From positions 157,303,732-157,367,731 of the forward strand of contig NC_037673.1 of NCBI RefSeq assembly GCF_003255815.1: a stretch of DNA of 64,000 nt, in the 5' to 3' direction. Positions 57,001 to 64,000 of the stretch are shown here, in pieces; positions within the stretch are counted from its first letter, which is position 1, and the number at the start of each line of letters is the position of its first letter. The notes under the pieces are model-generated. The model was given only the letters and a program-made list of their open reading frames with translations. It ran no database searches and was not told the origin of the DNA. A program made the position numbers and the translations under genes. Source of the DNA: Theropithecus gelada (taxonomy: Eukaryota; Chordata; Mammalia; Primates; Cercopithecidae).

Positions 57001-58145
57001 CAAGATAGACTTTTTAAGTTAGAGCTGAGTAAGAGAATGGACTGTGCTTTGAAATGGCGAGCACATAGAGAATATTTGAATAGACAGTGAAGATACCTTC
57101 TCAGAGATGTTGTAAAGAATACTTTGATAACACTCAACAATTGGATACTTTTTTCAAGCGCATGTATGATAGATTTTATTAAGCTATAATAATTAAACAC
57201 AAGGTATTAATTCAAGGGTAAACAAACAGTCCAATGAAACAGAATGGAAAATTGAGAAATTAGTGGAGAAGGATGGACCTCCACAGTGAGAAATAGCATT
57301 AGGATAACTGAACACTGTTATATCCATGTGATAAAAAGAGGACTGTTTGATCATACAACATATACAATTTTAGGTGAATTCAATTTTTAAATGTGATAAT
57401 GTTGAATTTAATCTGAATGCTGTATTCCCTAAATGCATAGATAGCAGAGAAATCTCTTTACGTTTCTAAGGTTCTAGAACTGACTAACTACAGTGGGCTA
57501 CCCTGCTCTCACATGTTCCTATATATGACTGACTTCTACCATTTTCAGTGAATATGACTCCTTTTTGTACCTGCCTTTAAAAAACCCCAAGTCCCCTGGT
57601 CTTTTACTTGAGATGCTTCTCATTAATAAATGCTATCTCTGCTATAATAGCTTGAATAAAATAATCTCCATTGTCAAAAAACAGATGGGAGAGAGTTCTA
57701 AAGAAACATAATCAAAGTCAATATGAACACCTTGATTGGATCTTTATTCAGTCAAAAAATCCATAAAAGACACACTTGGAAAAGTGGAGAAGTTTAAACA
57801 TGGACTGAATATTAGAATGTGTTGAATTATTGTAAATCTTCTAAGGTGTGACAATAAAATTGTGTTTGTATAAGAAAAAAAGAGTACTTTGGAGAAAAGA
57901 TTGGGACTTGGAGACTTTCTAATGAATTTGTGATTTTATTATTCTGATATCCCCCAAAATGGTGATTGCACCATATTCCTTATGAGGACAATACTTTGAG
58001 CATGGCAAGTTGTCTCTGCGAGTTGTCAGGGGATCCTATACCATGAGCATGGCTTTGGTGACTTCAAAACGTTTGTGGACAAATTTGACCTTGTGTTTTC
58101 TGTTTTTGCTAATCATTTATCTTTCAAAAGGCTGAAGGATCTATA
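57000..58145. other. Mostly unassigned AT-rich sequence
   Basis: 57,720-57,900 ('atggactgaatattagaatg') resembles an old L1M 3'UTR. The rest is unassigned. No gene seen. Confidence 0.5.
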
Positions 58146-58149
58146 TCAT

Positions 58150-58420
58150 CACCTCTCCTCCACTTCACAATTATCATTCCCTTTAATCAGTTTTAAATAC
58201 ACCTTTCCTTACCTTAACTGCATTGGCCACATCATTCTCTCTCCCTGGAATGTTCTGCCCCAAACTCTTGGTATGGCTGGATCCTTCTTATCCTTCCAGT
58301 GTCAACCCAAATCAGCCATTTACAGGAAGATTTTCTGTGACCATTTTATCTAGGCAGTTCCTCCATTGTTCTCTAGCACATTGCCTCATTTCTTATTGTT
58401 AAGGAAATGTATGCTCATTT
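58150..58420 (+). repeat. L2 3' region, sense
   Basis: 'cattggccacatcattctct', 'ccctggaatgttctgcccca' and 'ggaagattttctgtgaccat' are L2. Confidence 0.85.
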
Positions 58421-58424
58421 TCTA

Positions 58425-58740
58425 GGGCTGGCATAACAAAGTGCCCCAAAGCAACTGACTTAAAAATCTATTGTCTCAGTTCTGGAGGTTCAAAGTCTGA
58501 AATCAAGGTGATGGTAGGATGGGTTCCTTCTGGGGGCTGTGAGGAAGCATCAGTTCCATGCTTCTTCCCTGGTTGCTGGTGGTTTGCTGGCAGTCTCTAG
58601 TATTCCTTGGCCTGTGGAAGCATCACCCTAATATCTGCTTTCATGTTTACACGGTGTTCTATGTGTGTTCCTGTCTCTGTATCCAAATTCCTCATTTTTA
58701 CAAGGACACCAAGCATATTAGATTAATTTTAAAATTTTTC
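58425..58740 (+). repeat. Common old mammalian repeat, family not assigned
   Basis: 'agggctggcataacaaagtg', 'gtctcagttctggaggttca' and 'tacaaggacaccaagcatat' form a familiar dispersed pattern. Confidence 0.65.
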
Positions 58741-58744
58741 TGTA

Positions 58745-58950
58745 ACTTGGGTTAATTTTTACTGTGACAGCTACATAGTAAAAACGTTAGGCTTTGTAGG
58801 CACCATTTGTTCTCTGTAGCTTGTTTTACTTCTTCTAAACACACCTTTAAAAATATAAGAACAATTCTTAACCTGTAGGCCATTTAAAAACAGACTCTGC
58901 CCGTCAAAGTTGGCCTGGGAGTAGTAGCTTGCTGATCCCTCCTCTAAACT
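58745..58950. mobile_element. hAT-type MITE remnant
   Basis: 'aaaacgttaggctttgtagg', 'agaacaattcttaacctgta' and 'agtagcttgctgatccct' correspond to a common hAT MITE with 'ggctttgtgggcc' and 'gcagacccct'-like ends. Subfamily not assigned. Confidence 0.65.
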
Positions 58951-59019
58951 GACAGTTTTTATTTATTATCATTTTATTTCAGATTATCCATCTATGGCCA
59001 CTAGAAAGATAGATGACCA

Positions 59020-59290
59020 AGTTTTTCTTATTTTTTTCTACTTGACACATAATTATACATATTTCTGGTGTGCATAGTGATGTTGCAATACATATAATGT
59101 ATGGTGATCAGATTAGGGTAATCAGCATATCCATCATCTCAAACATTTATCATTTCTATGTGTTGGGAACATTCAATATCCTCTTTCTAGCTATTTGAAA
59201 CTATATATTATTGTTAACAATAATCATCTTATAGTGCTATAGAACATTGAAACTTACTCCGCCTGTCTAGCTGTAATTCAGTTTTTCTCT
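59020..59290 (-). mobile_element. L1MA/L1MB-type 3'UTR, antisense
   Basis: 'agtgatgttgcaatacatat', 'catatccatcatctcaaaca', 'gttgggaacattcaatatcc' and 'atagtgctatagaacattga' match these subfamilies closely. Confidence 0.88.
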
Positions 59291-59299
59291 CTTACTGTG

Positions 59300-60570
59300 C
59301 TTGTCTGGTTTTGACTTCAAGATTATGTTAATTTTAAATACGAATTGGAAGTGTTATTTCCTGTTCTAGCACAGTTTAACAGTGATATTATCTGTTCCTT
59401 AAACATAGAACCCATCTGAAAAATTGCACTGATATGTGCAGAAGGGATTGGGATTGAGAGAGATTTTTTTTAACTATTCATTCTATTTTCTTTGATGGCT
59501 ATGATCTCTTATTGGATATTAAGCTTTTTAGCTCTTTAGTAACCATTTGGCTTTTCTTTTTCTTGAATCAATTGTGATAAATTGTATGTTTTTAATACAT
59601 TGATCAGGTAACCTAAAGGTTTCAAAATTGTTGGCCTAAAGTAGTACATAATATTCTGGATCTCTTGTTAACCTCTAAGTATCTTATTTTCTTTATATGA
59701 TTAATTTTGTCAGGAGTATGTTTGGTTTGTAAGTCTTTTTAGAAAACGAACTATTGACCTTTTATTTTTTCCTCTAGTTAGTTTGTTTTTTAATTTTTTA
59801 TTTTTCTACTATTGTACTATGTTTTTTTATTAATGTAATCTTCTTTCATAATATGGAAATTTCAGGCATTAATTTTTCTACCATGGTTTGCAATTTGATA
59901 TGTAGCATTGTCATTTTTTGTGCTAAATATTTTCAGTTTCTATTATTCTTTTTTGACCTATTTAAAGTTTTAAAAATATTCCTAAATGTATGAGATTTTA
60001 AAAAAGCTATCTTTTTATTATCAATAATTTAATCACTCTAACTAAATTGGTTGGTATGATACCAATCCTTTAGATTTATGAAGATTTGCTTTATGTTTAG
60101 TGCATAGAAAATTTTGTAAATTTTGGTGTGTGCTTAAAGAGAATACCTATTCTCTAATTTGGGTGGTGGGTTCTCTGTGTGTCCATTTCATCAAGCTTGC
60201 TAAATGTATTTTTCATATATTTTTAAGTTCTTAAATTTTCATATGCTTGATCTTGTAATTAATCAGAAAGCACTTCTAATTTTCCATCAAAATTGTGGTT
60301 TTATAATTCTGTAAATTCATTTATACTTATGAGGCTATGTCCTTAGATGCAGGAAAATTTTAGATTTCCTGATGGATTGTAATTTTTATCAGTGTTGTAA
60401 GCCTCTTTATTTCTAGCAATAATATTGCTTTAATGTCTTTTTCATGTGATGTTGATCTTGCTATGCCAACATTTTTTCAGTTACAAACTTTATCCTATTT
60501 GGGGATTGTTCAACTTGTTGGATTTGTAATTTTATAGTTATCGTCACGTTTGAAAAATGTTCAGCCGTTA
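59300..60570 (-). mobile_element. Old L1M ORF2 region, antisense, degenerate
   Basis: 'gcttgtctggttttgacttc' and 'ctctaatttgggtggtgggt' are antisense to conserved ORF2 reverse transcriptase and endonuclease regions. AT-rich and heavily diverged, with no open frame. Confidence 0.65.
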
Positions 60571-60574
60571 TCAA

Positions 60575-61264
60575 ATATCAAAATCAGAAGTTCAGTAGGA
60601 TAGGGCACCAGTCAGAGTTTTGAGTCCCTCTTTCCAGGTCCTAGCTCTGAGATGACATTTCTAGACATACCCTGGGCCAGAGGGGAATCTCTGCCTTGAA
60701 GGGAAGGACTCAATCCCAGTCCTGGCAGGACCCATCACCTGGTGACTAAAGAGCCTTGGGCCATGAATAACCAGTAGCAATATCTAAGTAGTATGCAACG
60801 AACCTTGGGTGACACTCTGAAACTTGCTGGCTTCAGGTGAGACTCAGCATATTCTCATGGGGAGTGATTACGGGGAGAGGTTCCTTCTACTTGAGAAAAG
60901 CAGAGAGGAAAGTAAATAGGACTTTATCTTGCACCTTAGGTACCAGCTCAGCTACAAGAGAGTAGAGAACCAAGTGGGTTCTTGGGGTCCCTGATTCCAG
61001 GCCTTGGCTCTTGGACAGCATTTCTGGATCTGCCCTGGGCTAGAGGGGAGCCCAGTACTTGGAAGGGTGATTCCCAGGCCAGGCAGCATTCAACACAAGC
61101 TGCTGAAGAGCCCTTGGACTTTAAGGAAACACCAGTGGTAGTCTTCAATTGACATACTGAAGGATTCATCAGAGTATTTAACAGCAGAATTGATCAGGCA
61201 AAAGAAAGAATTAGTGAGCTTGAAGACAGGATATTTGAAAATACACAGTCAGAGGGGACAAAAG
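60575..61264 (+). mobile_element. Old L1 5'UTR (two modules) and ORF1 start, sense
   Basis: Two related modules about 370 bases apart: 'ctttccaggtcctagctctg' near 60,630 and 'tgattccaggccttggctct' near 60,990. Each is followed by 'ctgggccagagggga' or 'ctgggctagagggga'. Between them lies 'gactttatcttgcaccttag'. From about 61,160 the sequence is ORF1 coiled-coil code ('gcttgaagacaggatatttg'). ORF1 resumes after the younger L1 at 63,496. Confidence 0.82.
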
Positions 61265-61805
61265 AAAAAAAGAATTGGTCCACTTGGTGCAGAGCTGAGT
61301 TCAATTCCTGGATATCCTCATTAACTTTCTGTCTCATTGATCTGTTTAATGTTGACAGTAGGGTGTTAAAATCTCCCATTGTTATTGTGTGGGAGTCTAA
61401 GTCTCTTTGTAGGTCTCTAAGGACTTGCTTTATGAATCTGGGTTCTCCTGTATTGGGTGCATATATATTTAGGATAGTTAGCTCTTCTTGTTGAATTGAA
61501 CCTTTTGCCATTATGTAATGGCCTTCTTTGTCTCTTCGGATCTCTGTTGGTTTAAAGTCTGTTTTATCAGAGACTAGAGTTGCAACCGCTGCCTTTTTTT
61601 GTTTTCCATTTGCTTGGTAAATCTTCCTCCATCCCTTTATTTTGAGCCTATGTGTGTCTCTGCACGTGAGATAGGTCTCCTGAATACAGCATACTAGTGG
61701 GTCTTGACTCTTTATCCAATTTGCCGGTCTGTGTCTTTTAATTGGAGCATATAACCCATTTACATTTAAGGTTAATATTATTACGTGTGAATTTGATCCT
61801 GTCAT
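61194..61805 (-). pseudogene. L1 ORF2 endonuclease N-terminal fragment, still open
   Basis: In L1 the endonuclease domain nicks the target at T-rich sites to start reverse transcription. Here a 203-codon frame opens at the authentic ORF2 start ('MTGSNSH'). It keeps Asn14 ('LNVNG'), Glu43 ('CIQETYL'), 'NIYAPNTG' and the Asp/Asn pair in 'MGDFNT'. The L1 part stops at about residue 177 ('LHQVD'). The last 26 codons come from antisense of the older L1, so the 'SDH' region and the final catalytic His are absent. It lies in the inverted part of the L1PA copy. It could not nick DNA, and no promoter is visible. Confidence 0.85.
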
Positions 61806-61812
61806 TATGATG

Positions 61813-62056
61813 TTAGCTGGTTATTTTGCTCATTAGTTGATGCAGTTTCTTCCTAGCCTCGATGGTCTTTACATTTTGGCATATTTTTGCAGTGGATGGT
61901 ACTTGTTGTTCCTTTCCATGTTGAGTTCTTCCTTCAGGAGCCCTTGTAGGGCAGGCCTGGTGGTGACAAAATCTCTCAGCATTTGCTTGTCTGTAAAGGA
62001 TTTTATTTCTCCTGAACTTATGAAGTTTAGTTTGGCTGGATATCAAATTCTGGGTT
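61813..62056 (-). pseudogene. L1 ORF1 C-terminal fragment in the inverted segment
   Basis: The minus strand reads 'acccagaatttgatatccag' and 'aggcctgccctacaag' of the L1PA ORF1 3' end, just upstream of the ORF2 start at 61,805, keeping the normal L1 inter-ORF arrangement. Only about the last 80 codons are present and the frame is broken. Confidence 0.75.
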
Positions 62057-63151
62057 GAAAATATACAATCATCTGATCTTTGACAAATATGACAAAAACA
62101 AGAAATGGGGAAAGGATTCCCTATTTAATAAATGGTGCTGGGAAAACTGGCTAGCCATATGTAGAAAGCTGAAACTGGATCCCTTCCTTACACCTTATAC
62201 AAAAATTAATTCAAGATGGATCAAAGACTTAAATGTTAGGCCTAAAACCATAAAAATCCTAGAAAAAAACCTAGGCAATACCATTCAGGACATAGGCATG
62301 GGCAAGAAATTCACGTCTAAAACACCAAAAGCAACGGCAACAAAACCAAATTTGACAAATGGGATCTAATTAAACTAAAGAGCTTCTGCACAGCAAAAGA
62401 AACTACCATCAGAGTGAACAGGCAACCTACAGAATGGGAGAAAATTTTTGCAATCTACTCATCTGACCAAGGGGTAATATCCAGAGCCTACAAAGAACTC
62501 AAATTTACAAGAAAAAACAAACAACCCCATCAAAAAGTGGGCAAAGGATATGAACAGACACTTCTCAAAAGAAGACATTTATGCAGCCAACAGACACATA
62601 AAAAAATGCTCATCATCAACTGGCCATCAGAGAAATGCAAATCAAAACCACAATGAGATACCATCTCACACGAGTTGGAATAGCAATCATTAAAAAGTCA
62701 GGGAACAACAGGTGCTAGAGAGGATGTGGAGAAATAGGAACACTTTTACACTGTTGGTGGAACTATAAAGTAGTTCAACCATGTGGGAGACAGTGTGGTG
62801 ATTCCTCAAGGATCCAGAACTAGAAATACCATTTGACCCAGCCATCCCATTACTAGGTATATACCCAAAGGATTATAAATCATGCTGCTATAAAGACACA
62901 TGCACACGTATGTTTATTGCGGCACTATTCACAATAGCAAAGACTTGGAATCAACCCAAATGTCCATCAGTGATAGACTGGATTAAGAAAATGTGGCACA
63001 TATACACCATGGAATACTATGCAGCCATAAAAAGGATGAGTTCATGTCTTTTGTAGGGATATGGATGAATCTGGAAATCATCATTCTGAGCAAACTATTG
63101 CAAGGACAGAAAACCAAACACTGCATGTCCTCACTCATAGGTGGGGGTTGA
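62057..63151 (+). pseudogene. L1 ORF2 C-terminal part, sense
   Basis: After the inversion junction the plus strand reads ORF2 from the region 'HLIFDKYDKNKKWGKDSLFN' through 'WCWENWLAICRKLKLDPFLT' (62,055-62,369). The rest continues in shifted frames ('NRQPTEWEKIFAIYSSDQGV' at 62,414-62,656) to the L1-type stop at 63,149-63,151. The reverse transcriptase core is absent because it falls in the deleted interval. Frameshifts and stops make it non-coding. Confidence 0.88.
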
Positions 63152-63366
63152 ACAATGAGAACACTTGGACACAGGAAGGAGGACATCACACACCGAGGCC
63201 TGTCATAGGGTGTGGGGACGGGGGAGGGGTAGCATTAGGAGATATACCTAATGTAAATGATGAGTTCATGGGTGCAGTACACCAACATGGCACATGTGTA
63301 CATGTGTAACAAACCTGCATGTTGTGCACATGTACCCTAGAACTTAAAGTATAATAATAAAAAAAA

Positions 63367-63485
63367 GACTGTGTTTGTCGAAACTCATAGAACTATTCAC
63401 TAAAAAGTTAAATTTTATTTAATGTAAATTATACCTCAATAAAATTTACATTCAAAATAGAAGAACAAATGAAATTATAATTATT
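63367..63485 (+). other. Probable 3'-transduced segment carrying an old L1M tail
   Basis: It lies between the A-rich end of the L1PA (63,366) and the right-hand target duplication (63,486). It contains 'gaaactcatagaactattca' and 'aattatacctcaataaa', an L1M/L1MC-like 3' end that includes an AATAAA. This fits read-through transcription from a source L1 into flanking DNA, and then polyadenylation. Confidence 0.75.
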
Positions 63486-63495
63486 AAAAAAAGAA

Positions 63496-64000
63496 TAAAA
63501 AAGAATAAAGCACACCTGCAGGATCTAGAAAATAGTTTCAAAAGGGAAAATCTAAAAGTGATATTGGCCTTAAAAGTGATAGAGGAAGAGATACGGGTAG
63601 AAAGTTTATTCAAAGGGATAACTGAACTTCCCAAATCTAAGGAAAGATATTAATATTCAAAAGTACAAGAAGGTTATAGAACACCAAACAGATTTAACCC
63701 AAAGAAGACTACCTCAAGGCATTTAATAATCAAACTTCCAAATGTCAAGAATAAAGAAAGAATCTTAAAAGCAGCAAGGTAAAAGAAACAAATTACATAC
63801 AATGGAGTCCCAGTATGTCTGGCAGCAGAGTTTACAGTGGAAACCTTACAGGCCAAGAGAGCATGGCATGACATACTTAAAGTGCTGAAGGAAAAAAATT
63901 TACCCTAGAGTAGTACATCTGGCAAAAATTTTCTTCAAGCATGAAGGAGAAATAAATCTGAGGGATTTCATCAACACCAGACGTATCCTACAAGATATAT
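63496..64000 (+). pseudogene. Older L1 ORF1, continued to window end
   Basis: Continues the ORF1 left at 61,264: 'acctgcaggatctagaaaat', 'gaagagatacgggtagaaag', 'aatcttaaaagcagcaaggt' and 'gaaaccttacaggccaagag'. The conserved ORF1 C-terminal region is recognisable but contains stops. It runs off the window edge, so ORF2 of this L1 may lie downstream. Confidence 0.82.

Larger units (their letters stand above)
61275..63366 (+). mobile_element. L1PA copy with inverted 5' part (twin priming)
   Basis: 61,275-62,056 is antisense L1: ORF1 3' end plus ORF2 5' end. 62,057-63,366 is sense: ORF2 3' part and L1PA-type 3'UTR ending 'accctagaacttaaagtata' plus A-rich tail. ORF2 sequence between the two parts is missing. 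Ten-base duplications 'aaaaaaagaa' at 61,265-61,274 and 63,486-63,495 flank the whole unit including the segment at 63,367-63,485. The site lies in ORF1 of an older L1. Confidence 0.9.

Overview
The window looks like catarrhine primate (most likely human) nuclear DNA. Two Alu copies carry AluY-type diagnostic sequence, and L1PA-lineage and L1PB/L1MA-lineage L1 copies, a solo HERV-H LTR (LTR7 group), MaLR LTRs, and old mammalian repeats (MIR, L2, MER1, MER2, MER5A, Tigger) are all present. I find no convincing host protein-coding gene, tRNA, rRNA, CpG island or CRISPR array. Open reading frames are short, overlap repeats, or are remnants of L1 proteins. The window is best read as intergenic or deep intronic sequence. 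Repeat names come from remembered consensus sequences, not from a database run. Boundaries are usually good to about 20 bases unless a target-site duplication (TSD) is given.

Layout. 1-7 kb: mostly old unique sequence with scattered MIR/L2. 7.0-9.2 kb: a three-level nest, an old antisense L1 carrying a MER2 DNA transposon that itself carries a MaLR solo LTR. 9.2-12.4 kb: MIR fragments and unique sequence. 12.4-18.5 kb: a nearly full-length but dead sense-strand L1 (L1PB/L1MA type) with 5'UTR, ORF1, ORF2 and 3' end. 18.5-22.5 kb: a hAT MITE, MIRs, and an antisense solo LTR7-group LTR at 20,628-21,111. 22.5-28.3 kb: old L1 pieces and a MER1 element broken by an unusual 0.3 kb insertion built from inverted copies of sequence on both sides, then a 44-bp tandem duplication and a short L1PA. 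28.3-36.6 kb: an AluY inside a MIR, a 245-bp local duplication, LTR pieces, and an antisense L1 3' end. 36.6-48 kb: mostly old LTR, L2, MER2 and Tigger remnants between unassigned stretches. 48-54 kb: two MLT1 LTR pieces, three Alus and MIR/L2 clusters. 54-60.5 kb: MIR, Tigger, L2 and old antisense L1. 60.5-64 kb: an old L1 (tandem 5'UTR modules, ORF1) interrupted by a younger L1PA with an inverted 5' part and an apparent 3' transduction.

Nothing here works as a gene pathway. The biological interest lies in the mutational history: template switching, twin priming, 3' transduction, nested insertion and microsatellite birth inside L1. The strongest lead is the composite insertion at 24,920-25,226. 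I did not see a previously undescribed functional system.
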